NCBI GenBank assembly: GCA_035540955.1
Contig: DATLFP010000167.1
Location: 1-29,583 of the forward strand
Direction: 5' to 3'
Origin: DATLFP01 sp035540955
GTDB lineage: Bacteria > Actinomycetota > Acidimicrobiia > Acidimicrobiales > CADCSY01
Length of the DNA stretch: 29,583 nt
Shown here piece after piece: positions 7,876 to 14,748 of this stretch; within the stretch, counting starts at the first letter, position 1; each line of letters begins with the position of its first letter. The position numbers and the translations under genes are program-made. Under the pieces are notes generated by a model. The model was not told the DNA's origin. It was given only the letters and a program-made list of their open reading frames with translations, and did not search any database.

Positions 7876-8463
7876 CTAGGGGCCGCGGAGGCCGTCGAGG
7901 CAGAAGGCGACGGCGGCGTCGGCGATCTCGTCGATGTTGCTGCGCCGCTCGCGCAGGTACATGCGCGAGAGCTGGTTGGTCACGCCGAGCACCCCGTTGG
8001 CGAGCACCTCGGGGTCGACGTCGCGGATGGTCCCGTCGACGATGCCGTCCTTGATGTGGCGGACCACGTCGGCGACCGCCACCTCCTGGCCCCGGCGCAT
8101 GGCCGGCGCGAACTGCTCCTCGGTCGCCGCGAACTGGAACAGGGGGAGCATGTGGCGGTGCTCGTCGAGCCAGCGCAGCGAGGCGCGGATGCCCAGCTCG
8201 ATCCGGCGCACGGGGTCCGGCTCCTCGCCGTAGGACACCCGCTGGGCCCGCCGCATCGAGGTGTGCGCCTCCTTGAGGATCTCGCGGAAGAGCTCCTCCT
8301 TGGAGTCGAAGTACCAGTAGAAGACGCCCTTGCCCACGCCGATGCCCTGGACGATCTCGGCCACCGAGGTCGGGTGGTAGCCGTTCGCCGCGAAGCGCGC
8401 CGCGGCGAAGTCCATCAGCTGTTGGCGGCGCTCCTTGCCGCGGGCGGTGAGCCGGCGTTCCAT
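7876..8463 (-). CDS. TetR/AcrR-family transcriptional regulator
   Basis: A 195-aa one-component repressor. The N-terminal HTH is typical: RQQLMDFAAARFAANGYH, then TSVAEIVQGIGVGKGVFYWYFDSKEELF (residues ~14-57). The C-terminal ligand domain (about 60-190) is unassigned; it includes LRWLDEHRHMLPLFQF, a common form in TetR proteins linked to lipid metabolism. Start ATG 8463 is preceded by a long (~125 bp) divergent gap that holds a CTTGACC/GGTCAAG palindrome, probably its own operator. The regulator therefore most likely controls itself and the PlsC-type acyltransferase gene, responding to an acyl-CoA or other hydrophobic ligand (inference). Confidence 0.88.
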   Translation of the reverse strand: MERRLTARGKERRQQLMDFAAARFAANGYHPTSVAEIVQGIGVGKGVFYWYFDSKEELFREILKEAHTSMRRAQRVSYGEEPDPVRRIELGIRASLRWLDEHRHMLPLFQFAATEEQFAPAMRRGQEVAVADVVRHIKDGIVDGTIRDVDPEVLANGVLGVTNQLSRMYLRERRSNIDEIADAAVAFCLDGLRGP

Positions 8464-8505
8464 GCGCTAGGTCGGCTCCGCGGGCGTCGTGTCCACGGGC
8501 ACAGG

Positions 8506-8532
8506 TTGACAACACTTGACCACGCGGTCAAG
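8506..8532. promoter_or_regulatory. Palindromic operator and flanking TTGAC half-sites (TetR/plsC)
   Basis: A perfect inverted repeat CTTGACC (8515-8521), 4-nt spacer ACGC, GGTCAAG (8526-8532). A third half-site TTGAC at 8506-8510 is a direct repeat with a 10-bp step (one helical turn). The site lies between the divergent TetR and acyltransferase genes, where such regulators usually bind; size and symmetry are usual for a TetR dimer pair. Confidence 0.72.
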
Positions 8533-8575
8533 AAGGCTGGACACGGGGGCACCGCCCTCTCGAACTGCCACCTTC

Positions 8576-8581
8576 TACACT
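8576..8581 (+). promoter_or_regulatory. -10 element TACACT of the acyltransferase gene (leaderless)
   Basis: TACACT ends 7 nt before GTG 8589. The palindromic operator lies about 44 bp upstream of this hexamer, so repression by DNA bound there would act at or just upstream of the -35 region. Confidence 0.6.
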
Positions 8582-8588
8582 CCGGCGC

Positions 8589-9308
8589 GTGGCGTACTGG
8601 GTGCTGAAGCTGATCCTGACGCCCGTGCTCCGCTTCTTCTGGCGGGTCCGCGTCGAGGGCCTCGAGCACATCCCCGACGAGGGCCCTGCGATCCTCGCCA
8701 GCAACCACGTGTCGTTCTGCGACTCGATCTTCCTGCCGCTCGTCCTGCGCCGGCGCATCACCTTCGTGGCCAAGGCCGAGTACTTCGACGATCCCAAGAC
8801 GGCCTGGTTCTTCCGCGCTGTCGGCCAGATCCCGATCAAGCGGACCGGCGGCTCGGCCTCGATGGCGGCGCTCGACTCGGCCGCCGAGGTGCTCGAGGGT
8901 GGCCACCTGTTCGGCATCTACCCCGAGGGCACCCGCTCACCCGACGGGCGGCTCTACAAGGGCAAGACCGGCGTGGCCCGGCTGGCCCTGCGGTGCCGGG
9001 TCCCCGTCCTCGCCGTGGCCATGATCGGCACCAAGGAGGTCCAGCCCATCGGGCAGGTGAAGCCCAACCTCTTCCGGCCCATCACCATCCGGATCAGCCC
9101 GCCGATGGACTTCTCCCGCTACGCGGACGACCCGACGAACCCGACGATCCTGCGCCAGATCACCGACGAGATCATGTTCGAGCTGCGGTCGCTGTCGGGC
9201 CAGGAGTACGTCGACGCCTACGCCAAGCGCAAGAGCCCCGACGAGGTCATGGAGCCGGAGTCGACGCCGGTCCTCAGCGGCCCGCCCCTCGATCCAGCAG
9301 TCGCGTAG
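8589..9308 (+). CDS. plsC: 1-acyl-sn-glycerol-3-phosphate acyltransferase-like (PlsC family)
   Basis: A 239-aa lysophospholipid acyltransferase-family enzyme, which would transfer an acyl chain to lysophosphatidic acid or a related glycerolipid at the inner membrane. The catalytic HX4D motif is His40-Asp45 (NHVSFCDS); the phosphate-binding motif is YPEGTRS (Glu113); further family motifs are GQIPIKRTG and KGKTGVARLA. A hydrophobic N-terminus (VLKLILTPVLRFFW) can lie in the membrane. GTG 8589 follows a leaderless -10. A comparable acyltransferase (recalled as Rv2182c) belongs to the mycobacterial pimB'/ArsA locus, so it may belong functionally with genes 1154-4344. Its last 35 bp overlap the 3' end of the convergent oxygenase gene. 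Confidence 0.85.
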   Translation: MAYWVLKLILTPVLRFFWRVRVEGLEHIPDEGPAILASNHVSFCDSIFLPLVLRRRITFVAKAEYFDDPKTAWFFRAVGQIPIKRTGGSASMAALDSAAEVLEGGHLFGIYPEGTRSPDGRLYKGKTGVARLALRCRVPVLAVAMIGTKEVQPIGQVKPNLFRPITIRISPPMDFSRYADDPTNPTILRQITDEIMFELRSLSGQEYVDAYAKRKSPDEVMEPESTPVLSGPPLDPAVA

Positions 9309-10194
9309 CGAGCTCGGGGAAGACCTTCGCCACCTTGGCGGTGAGGTAGTCGCCGTAGGTGCCCTCGAAGGTCAGCGGGTCGGCGCCGTCCCACCGCTGC
9401 TCCGGCGGCAGGGCGTCCTCCGGCACGGGCACGACGGCGTCCCAGGACGGGTCGAAGAAGAACGGGAACGACAGGCGGCCGACGGCGCTCGTGTTCCGGA
9501 CCCGATGAGGGGTCGACCGGTACCGGCCGCCGGTGATGCGCTCGAGCATGTCGCCGATGTTGCACACGAACGATCCGGCGATCGGCGGGGCGTCGATCCA
9601 GGTGCCGTCGCGGGCTCGCACCTGGAGGCCGGCGGTGGCGTCCTGACGGAGCATGGTCAGCAGCCCGTAGTCGGTGTGCTCGCCCACGCCCCACTCGCCG
9701 GCGGCGACGTCGCCCCCCGGCGGGTAGTGGAAGATGCGGAACAGGATCGTGGGGTCGGCGACGAGCGCGGGATCGACGCCGAGGGCGGCGGTGAGGCGGT
9801 GGCCGAGGGCGGTCATGGCGTCGAGGTAGGCCAGCACCGCGGCGCGCAGGTCGTCCCCGGGGAACAGGTTGGGGCCATGGAGGGGGACGTCGCTCGCCGG
9901 GTCCTGCCGGCCGAAGTAGATGCCCTCCTTGCGATCGGGGACGCCCGAGGTGAGCTCGCCGCCCACCGGGAACCAGCCCCGCCACGCCAGGCCGCCGCGG
10001 GCCATCGCGATCTCGGCCTTCTCGTCGTCGGGTCGGGCGAAGAAGGCTCGGGCCGCCCCCTCGAGCCGCTGCTGGAGCGCGTCGTCGACGCCGTGACCGA
10101 CCACGTAGAAGAAGCCGACCTCCCGACACGCGCGGTCGGTCGCGGCCTCCCAGCCGTCCTCGGAGAGGTCGACGACCGGCAACAGGGCGTTCAC
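9274..10194 (-). CDS. 2-oxoglutarate/Fe(II)-dependent oxygenase, isopenicillin-N-synthase-like
   Basis: A 306-aa double-stranded beta-helix oxygenase. N-terminal DIOX_N region: LPVVDLSEDGW and CREVGFFYVVGHGV. The iron triad is His173, Asp175 (GEHTDYG) and His230 (STPHRV); the 2-oxoglutarate salt-bridge motif RxS is Arg240-Leu-Ser242. All key residues are present, so it should be active. Substrate unknown: relatives act on small molecules from antibiotics to nucleobases and plant hormones. Start GTG 10194 follows TACGTT by 6 nt, a leaderless -10 that shares its TA with the promoter of the divergent ACT-domain gene. The 3' end overlaps the plsC 3' end by 35 bp. Confidence 0.87.
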   Translation of the reverse strand: MNALLPVVDLSEDGWEAATDRACREVGFFYVVGHGVDDALQQRLEGAARAFFARPDDEKAEIAMARGGLAWRGWFPVGGELTSGVPDRKEGIYFGRQDPASDVPLHGPNLFPGDDLRAAVLAYLDAMTALGHRLTAALGVDPALVADPTILFRIFHYPPGGDVAAGEWGVGEHTDYGLLTMLRQDATAGLQVRARDGTWIDAPPIAGSFVCNIGDMLERITGGRYRSTPHRVRNTSAVGRLSFPFFFDPSWDAVVPVPEDALPPEQRWDGADPLTFEGTYGDYLTAKVAKVFPELATRLLDRGAGR

Positions 10195-10200
10195 ACGACC

Positions 10201-10210
10201 AACGTACGCT
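10201..10210. promoter_or_regulatory. Overlapping divergent -10 elements (oxygenase / ACT protein)
   Basis: The 10-bp AACGTACGCT reads TACGCT on plus (10205-10210, 7 nt before GTG 10218) and TACGTT on minus (10206-10201, 6 nt before GTG 10194). The two hexamers share the central TA. Only 23 bp separate the two start codons, so both transcripts would be leaderless and RNA polymerase can occupy only one direction at a time. Confidence 0.65.
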
Positions 10211-10217
10211 GGCGCCC

Positions 10218-10859
10218 GTGGAGACCTACGTCGTGCGGGTCTGGATCCCGGACCGGCCGGGTGCGCTCGGCGCGGTCGCCAGCCGCATCGGCGCCGTGCG
10301 GGGCGACGTCGTGGGGATCGACATCCTCGAGCGGGGCGCCGACCGGGCCATCGACGAGCTGACCGTCGAGCTGCCCGACGCCGGTCTCGTCGACCTGCTC
10401 GTGGCCGAGATCCACTCGGTCGACGGTGTGGCGGTCGAGGACATCCGGCCCGCCCGCAACGGCCTGCGCGACCCGCGCCTCGACGCCCTCGAGTCGGCGG
10501 CCACGTTGGTCGAGGCGAGCTCGCGCGCCGAGCTGCTCGCGGCGCTCGTCAAGCACGCCGTCCGCGACTTCGGTGCCGACTGGGCCACGGTGGTCGACGA
10601 CGGCGACGGCACCCTGCAGGCCGGCGAGGGCGAGGCGCCGGAGCCGGCGTGGCTGCAGGCGTTCGTGCAGGGCAGCAGCTCCTCCGAAGCGGTGGCGTCG
10701 GGTCGATCGGGCCCCGACGAGCTGGCCTGGGCGGCGCTGCCGACCGCCGGTCTCCACCTCGTGATCGGCCGCGGCGGGCGGCAGCTGCGGGCCGTCGAGC
10801 GCCGGCAGGTGGCGGCACTGGCCCGCATCGCCGACACCCGCTGGGCCGAGATCGGCTAG
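10218..10859 (+). CDS. ACT-domain protein with C-terminal GAF-like region
   Basis: A 213-aa protein. Residues ~3-75 form an ACT domain (VRVWIPDRPGALGAVASRIGAV, then a second strand pair in IDELTVELPD and AVEDIRP), the fold that usually binds amino acids and regulates enzymes. Residues ~88-210 resemble a degenerate GAF-type domain (LVEASSRAELLAALVKHAV, then ADWATVVDD and a C-terminal RRQVAALARIADTRWAE helix). No catalytic domain is attached, so it is probably a sensor or a regulatory subunit. It is divergent from the oxygenase through a shared promoter and ends in a CTAG that provides both its own TAG and the TAG of the facing DUF1707 gene. Confidence 0.72.
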   Translation: METYVVRVWIPDRPGALGAVASRIGAVRGDVVGIDILERGADRAIDELTVELPDAGLVDLLVAEIHSVDGVAVEDIRPARNGLRDPRLDALESAATLVEASSRAELLAALVKHAVRDFGADWATVVDDGDGTLQAGEGEAPEPAWLQAFVQGSSSSEAVASGRSGPDELAWAALPTAGLHLVIGRGGRQLRAVERRQVAALARIADTRWAEIG

Positions 10860-11335
10860 TCGCGCAGGGCCCAGATGGTCTTGTGGATCGCAGCGTGCAC
10901 ACCCAGGAGCACGCCCCAGGGGACGGCGGTCCACATCGGCCAGAAGTAGCCGAAGGGACTGCTCATGAACCAGATCGAGATCAGCAGCGCGATCACCGAC
11001 ACGTAGACGATGGCGTGGATGGTGAGGGCGACCTGTCCGCCGCGGCGGGCATCGAGATCGGACTTCTTGCGCACCGGGGCATCCGACGGCTTGGTCCGGA
11101 CCGGCGGCCCCGCCGGCTGCACGATCGGGGACGGCGACCGCGGGAGCTCGCGGAGGGCTCGGCGCAGGTCTTCAGCGGTGGTGGCGGCGTAGGCCTCGGC
11201 CACCCGCTCCTCGAGCTCGTCGAGGGTGAGCCGGCCGTCGCCGCAGTGACGGGTGAGGTCGCGCACGACCTGCTCCCGCTGGCTGTCGCTCACCCGGGGA
11301 CCGTCGGCCACGTCCTGATGATCGCGCGCCGTCAC
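10856..11335 (-). CDS. DUF1707 membrane protein with 2TM domain (paralogue 1 of 3)
   Basis: A 159-aa protein. Residues ~15-65 are a DUF1707 (SHOCT-like) domain containing TRHCGDGRLTLDELEER; a charged linker (~70-95) follows, then a 2TM domain (~98-155: ALTIHAIVYVSVIALLISIW and WTAVPWGVLLGVHAAI). DUF1707 proteins are common envelope-associated actinobacterial proteins of unknown mechanism. It is the last of three tandem paralogues read right to left; only 5 bp separate it from the stop of the previous one. GTG 11335 is the first start, but GTG codons a few residues inside (before SDSQREQ) are equally plausible, because the domain only begins there. Confidence 0.8.
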   Translation of the reverse strand: MTARDHQDVADGPRVSDSQREQVVRDLTRHCGDGRLTLDELEERVAEAYAATTAEDLRRALRELPRSPSPIVQPAGPPVRTKPSDAPVRKKSDLDARRGGQVALTIHAIVYVSVIALLISIWFMSSPFGYFWPMWTAVPWGVLLGVHAAIHKTIWALRD

Positions 11336-12139
11336 CGCCGTCAGCCTCTCCGGCTGCGCAGGACGAGCCCCGGCAGGACGAACCAGCAGATCAGCGCCAG
11401 CCAGAACATGCCGTTGAACAGCAGCACGAACCCACCGATCGTGAAGAGGGTGCCGAGCGCCTTCTCCGCCTCGCGGCTGCGGTGGATCTCGGGCACCGGG
11501 GCCGGCGGGGCCGGCGCGCTCGGGCGCTCGCTCGCGGGCCGGGCCGGCTCGGACGTCGGGGTGGGCGCAGCGACGTCGGGGAGGGTCGGCAGGTCGTGCA
11601 GGAGGGCGCGCAGGTCGTCGTTCGAGGTCGCCGCGTAGGCCGCCGTGATGCGCTCCTCGAGCTCGTCGAGGGTCAGCCGGCCGTCGCCGCAGTGACGCGT
11701 GAGGTCGCGCACCACGCGATCGCGCGCCTGCTCGCTCACGCCGGGCTCCTGCACCACCGACCGATGATCCCTCATGTCGACGGCGTCACGCCCGCGCCAG
11801 CGCCCGCCGGCCGCCGCAGCGGGGGAGCCACACGACGAGGAGCACGACGGCGAGGAACACGTGGCCGGTGGCGAGCAGCAGCGCCGTCAGTGTGATGAGG
11901 ACGGCGGACGCGCCGCCCACCATGCCCAGGCCGCGCTGACGAGCGGTCGCAGCCCGGGTTCGGCGCGCCGGGCGGTCGGGCGTCGTGGATGGGCTCCGGG
12001 GCGGGGGGCGAAACCGGGGCAGCTCCCTCAGGGCGTGCCGGAGCTCGGTCGCCGAGGTCGCTGCGTACACCTCCCCGATGCGCTCCTCGAGCTCGTCGAG
12101 GGTCAGCCGCCCGTCGCCGCAGTGACGCGTCAGGTCGCG
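11205..12139. repeat. Three near-identical ~59-bp copies inside tandem DUF1707 genes
   Basis: Copies at 11205-11263, 11652-11710 and 12081-12139 encode the DUF1707 core. Copies 1 and 2 differ at about two positions, and 2 and 3 at about three, whereas the rest of each gene diverges freely. The spacing is about 430-450 bp, one gene per unit. Confidence 0.75.
11341..11775 (-). CDS. DUF1707 membrane protein (paralogue 2 of 3)
   Basis: A 144-aa protein with the same architecture as its neighbours: DUF1707 domain at about residues 14-62 (VRDLTRHCGDGRLTLDEL, then YAATSNDDLRALLHDLP), a Pro/Ala-rich linker (~65-100), and a C-terminal hydrophobic hairpin (LGTLFTIGGFVLLFNGMFWLA then LICWFVLPGLVL). The membrane part is unrelated in detail to the 2TM domain of paralogue 1. 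ATG 11775 is a good start, 10 bp after the upstream paralogue's stop, so the three are likely one transcript. Confidence 0.8.
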   Translation of the reverse strand: MRDHRSVVQEPGVSEQARDRVVRDLTRHCGDGRLTLDELEERITAAYAATSNDDLRALLHDLPTLPDVAAPTPTSEPARPASERPSAPAPPAPVPEIHRSREAEKALGTLFTIGGFVLLFNGMFWLALICWFVLPGLVLRSRRG

Positions 12140-12178
12140 GACGGCCTGGTCGCGGTCGTGTTCGCTGAGCGTCGCCAT
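11786..12178 (-). CDS. DUF1707 membrane protein (paralogue 3 of 3, first in operon)
   Basis: A 130-aa protein: DUF1707 domain from residue ~4 (LSEHDRDQAVRDLTRH to LRHALRELPRF), a basic Pro-rich linker (PPRSPSTTPDRPARRTR), then one long hydrophobic stretch likely to make two short TM helices (GGASAVLITLTALLLATG, FLAVVLLVVWLP). ATG 12178 is chosen because the domain begins right after it; upstream sequence in this frame runs into glycerol kinase. CATGAT 10-15 nt upstream may be its -10. It is transcribed first of the three paralogues and begins 49 bp after the glpK stop, so it may have its own promoter or be read through from glpK. Confidence 0.78.
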   Translation of the reverse strand: MATLSEHDRDQAVRDLTRHCGDGRLTLDELEERIGEVYAATSATELRHALRELPRFRPPPRSPSTTPDRPARRTRAATARQRGLGMVGGASAVLITLTALLLATGHVFLAVVLLVVWLPRCGGRRALARA

Positions 12179-12227
12179 GTCAAGGTGATCATGACAAGAT
12201 CGGTGAGCGGTGGGAACATGACGTCGG

Positions 12228-13718
12228 TCACGTCCCGGGCCCGCTCGGCTCCCACCGCAGCGACCGTTCGACGGCCCGCCGCCACTGTGCGTAGGCGGCG
12301 TCGGCGGCAGCGGCGTCGACTGCGGGAGCGACCTCGACGTCGAGCCGCCACTGGGCCGCCACCTCGTCGAGGCTCGACCAGACGCCCTCGGCGAGGCCGG
12401 CGAGGTAGGCGGCGCCCAGCGCCGTCGTCTCCTGGATGACCGGGCGCTGGACCGGGGCCTGGAGCTGGTCGGCCTGGAGCTGGAGCAGCAGGTCGTTGGC
12501 CGACGCCCCCCCGTCGGCCCGCAGGGAGCGGAGCCGCTCGCCCGACGCCGCGCACATCGCCTCGACGACGTCGCGGCTCTGGAACGCGATCGCCTCCAGG
12601 GTGGCTCGCGCCAGGTGGGCGCGGCCCGTGCCCCTCGTGATCCCCACCACGGCGCCGCGCGCGTAGGGGTCCCACCACGGACTGCCGAGGCCGGTGAAGG
12701 CGGGCACGAGGTACACGCCGTCGGTGCTGTCGACCGAGGCCGCCAGCGCCTCGATCTCGGCGGCGTCGTCGATGATCTGCAGCCCGTCCCGCAGCCACTG
12801 CACGGCGGCGCCGGTGACGAACACCGCACCCTCGAGCGCGTAGACGGCCCCCGGTTCGCCATCGATGGTCCATCCCACCGTGGTGAGAAGTCCCTCCACG
12901 GGATCGGGGCACGCCGAGCCCACGTTCATGAGCAGGAACGAGCCGGTGCCGTAGGTGTTCTTCGCCATCCCCGGCCGCACGCACGCCTGCCCGAACAGCG
13001 CCGCCTGCTGGTCGCCGGCGATGCCGGAGACGGGGATGCCCGCCGGCACCCCGGCACCGCCCGTGGTCACGCCGAACCGCCCGCTCGACGGGCGCACCTC
13101 GGGCAGCACGCTCGCGGGCACGCCGAAGAGCGAGCACAGCTCGTCCGACCACGACAGGTCGCGGATGTCGTAGAGGAGGGTGCGGCTGGCGTTGGACGGC
13201 TCGGTGGCGTGGACGGCGCCCCCGGTCAGGTTCCAGAGCACCCACGAGTCGACGGTGCCGAAGGCGAGGTCGGCGTCGGCCTCCACGCCGCCCTCGCGGA
13301 GGAGCCATTCGAGCTTCGTGCTCGAGAAGTAGGGATCGAGCACGAGGCCGGTGCGATCGCGCACGAGCGGGAGGTGGCCTGCCTCCCGCAGCTCGTCGCA
13401 GCGGCCGGCGGTGCGCCGGTCCTGCCACACGATGGCCCGGTGGCGCGGTCGGCTGGTGCGGCGGTCCCAGACGACGACGGTCTCCCGCTGGTCGGTGATG
13501 CCGATGGCGGCCACCGGCTGGTCGAGGGTGCCGAGCAGCTCGGCCAGGGTCGCCTGCACCGCCGCCCAGATCTCCTCGGCGTCGTGCTCCACCCAACCGG
13601 GGCGGGGGAAGTGCTGGGTGAACTCGCGGTAGGACCACCCGGCGGGCCGGCCGGCGTCGTCCACGGCGAAGGCGCGAACCCCGGTGGTGCCCGCATCGAT
13701 CGCGACGACGACGCCCAT
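12228..13718 (-). CDS. glpK: Glycerol kinase
   Basis: A 496-aa FGGY-family kinase converting glycerol and ATP to glycerol-3-phosphate. Family-defining parts are intact: ATP-loop DAGTTGVRAFAVD (from residue 8); ITDQRETVVVWDR and IVWQDRRT, which hold the glycerol-contact Arg-Glu; GTVDSWVLWNLTGG; the hinge region GIAGDQQAALFGQ; NTYGTGSFLLMN; and the C-terminal DGGASANDLLLQLQADQL. Full family length. TAGGTT at 13733-13728 ends 9 nt before ATG 13718. Product feeds glycerolipid synthesis, in line with the nearby acyltransferase and PIM-type genes. No glpF or glpD is adjacent. Confidence 0.93.
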   Translation of the reverse strand: MGVVVAIDAGTTGVRAFAVDDAGRPAGWSYREFTQHFPRPGWVEHDAEEIWAAVQATLAELLGTLDQPVAAIGITDQRETVVVWDRRTSRPRHRAIVWQDRRTAGRCDELREAGHLPLVRDRTGLVLDPYFSSTKLEWLLREGGVEADADLAFGTVDSWVLWNLTGGAVHATEPSNASRTLLYDIRDLSWSDELCSLFGVPASVLPEVRPSSGRFGVTTGGAGVPAGIPVSGIAGDQQAALFGQACVRPGMAKNTYGTGSFLLMNVGSACPDPVEGLLTTVGWTIDGEPGAVYALEGAVFVTGAAVQWLRDGLQIIDDAAEIEALAASVDSTDGVYLVPAFTGLGSPWWDPYARGAVVGITRGTGRAHLARATLEAIAFQSRDVVEAMCAASGERLRSLRADGGASANDLLLQLQADQLQAPVQRPVIQETTALGAAYLAGLAEGVWSSLDEVAAQWRLDVEVAPAVDAAAADAAYAQWRRAVERSLRWEPSGPGT

Positions 13719-13727
13719 GGGGGCGGG

Positions 13728-13733
13728 AACCTA
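13728..13733 (-). promoter_or_regulatory. -10 element TAGGTT of glpK
   Basis: On the minus strand TAGGTT ends 9 nt before ATG 13718, inside the 28-bp gap after the RlpA-like gene. This predicts a 5' leader of only 2-3 nt. Confidence 0.5.
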
Positions 13734-13746
13734 CCGGCGGTGAGAT

Positions 13747-14748
13747 CTACGCGGGGACGAGGACCTCGGCCCGCACCGGTGCCACCCCCGCCTGCACGGT
13801 GCCGAGGTAGCGGGCCACCCCGTGGGAGAGATCGAGGATGCGCCCGCCGACGAAGGGTCCGCGGTCGTTGACGAGCACCACGACGGATCGTCCCCCGTGG
13901 GAGATCATCAGGATCGTGCCGAGCGGCAGCGTCCGGTGGGCGACGGTCCAGCCCTCCTGGTCGTAGATGGCGCCGCTGGCCGTGGGCCGGCCGTCGAACC
14001 CCGGGCCGTACCATGACGCCCGCCCCTCGAGGACGTGACCGGTGGCGACCAGGCCGGCGGGCACGGCATCGGCGGGGCCGAAGCGGTAGGTGCGCATGAG
14101 GTCGGCCTGGCTCATCGTCGCCCGCTGCGTGCGGGGGAGGCGCGACGCCGCCGATCCCACGGCCAGCCGGGCCGCGTTGCGGGCCAGCGCCCGCTCGTAG
14201 GTGACGCGATCGCTGATCGTGCGCTCGAGGGCGGCCCGGGCGGCGTCGAGCTCGGCCGCCAGCTGGCGGGCCTCGGCCTGGGCGGCGTCGGCGATCGCCT
14301 GCTGCTTCTCGGCGGCCGCCTGCGCGGCGCGGAAGTCGGTGAGCGCGTCGAGGTCGGGACCGGCCAGCGCGCTGGCCCACGCCCGCCGCTTGAGCTGCTG
14401 GTCCTCGGAGTCCTGGACGCCGTCGAGGTAGGCGTTCACGGCGTGCGCCGCGAACCGGCGGCGGGCGAGGTCGAGGGCGACGTTGGTCATCGCCAGCTTG
14501 CGCTGCGCGTCGGCGGCGAGGGACTGGGCCTGGGCGGCCGCATCGGTGAGTCCGGCGATGCGCTGCACGAGCACCTGGCGCTTGGCCCGGAGCGAGGCCG
14601 TGGTCTCCGCCGGCGCCGCATCCACCCCCGGCGCCCCGAAGCCAGCCATGATGAGCGCGACTGCGACCGCGGTCGAACCTCGCGCGAGCCGCGTCGTTCT
14701 GGCGCGTGGCGTGGGTAGCGTGTTGCGGATGCGTGTCGGCGTGCTCAC
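13747..14748 (-). CDS. Secreted coiled-coil protein with RlpA-like double-psi beta-barrel
   Basis: About 333 aa. A signal peptide is visible (RLARGSTAVAVALIMAGFGAPGVDA, cleavage likely after ...VDA), then an Ala/Gln/Arg-rich coiled coil (~50-200, with segments like AAAEKQQAIADAAQAEARQL), then an RlpA-like domain (GRASWYGPGFDGRPTASGAIYD, AHRTLPLGT, VNDRGPFVGGRILDLSHG). The catalytic-type Asp of NDRGP is kept. RlpA proteins are septal or peptidoglycan lytic transglycosylases, and the N-terminal coiled coil is like those of actinobacterial wall hydrolases that need activation. Start is uncertain: GTG 14748 is the nearest upstream start that keeps the signal peptide and lies 20 bp inside the divergent phosphofructokinase gene; ATG 14802 is longer, and ATG 14649 would lose the signal. 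Confidence 0.8.
   Translation of the reverse strand: MSTPTRIRNTLPTPRARTTRLARGSTAVAVALIMAGFGAPGVDAAPAETTASLRAKRQVLVQRIAGLTDAAAQAQSLAADAQRKLAMTNVALDLARRRFAAHAVNAYLDGVQDSEDQQLKRRAWASALAGPDLDALTDFRAAQAAAEKQQAIADAAQAEARQLAAELDAARAALERTISDRVTYERALARNAARLAVGSAASRLPRTQRATMSQADLMRTYRFGPADAVPAGLVATGHVLEGRASWYGPGFDGRPTASGAIYDQEGWTVAHRTLPLGTILMISHGGRSVVVLVNDRGPFVGGRILDLSHGVARYLGTVQAGVAPVRAEVLVPA
14716..14721 (+). promoter_or_regulatory. -10 element TAGCGT of the phosphofructokinase gene (leaderless)
   Basis: TAGCGT ends 7 nt before ATG 14729. On the opposite strand the same TA begins TACCCA (14717-14712), a weaker possible -10 for the RlpA-like gene. Confidence 0.6.

Noticed and set aside
11786..12862. 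Extended 358-aa frame upstream of the third DUF1707 gene
   Set aside because: The upstream part is antisense-free but lies within glpK in another frame and is low-complexity; the domain starts at ATG 12178.
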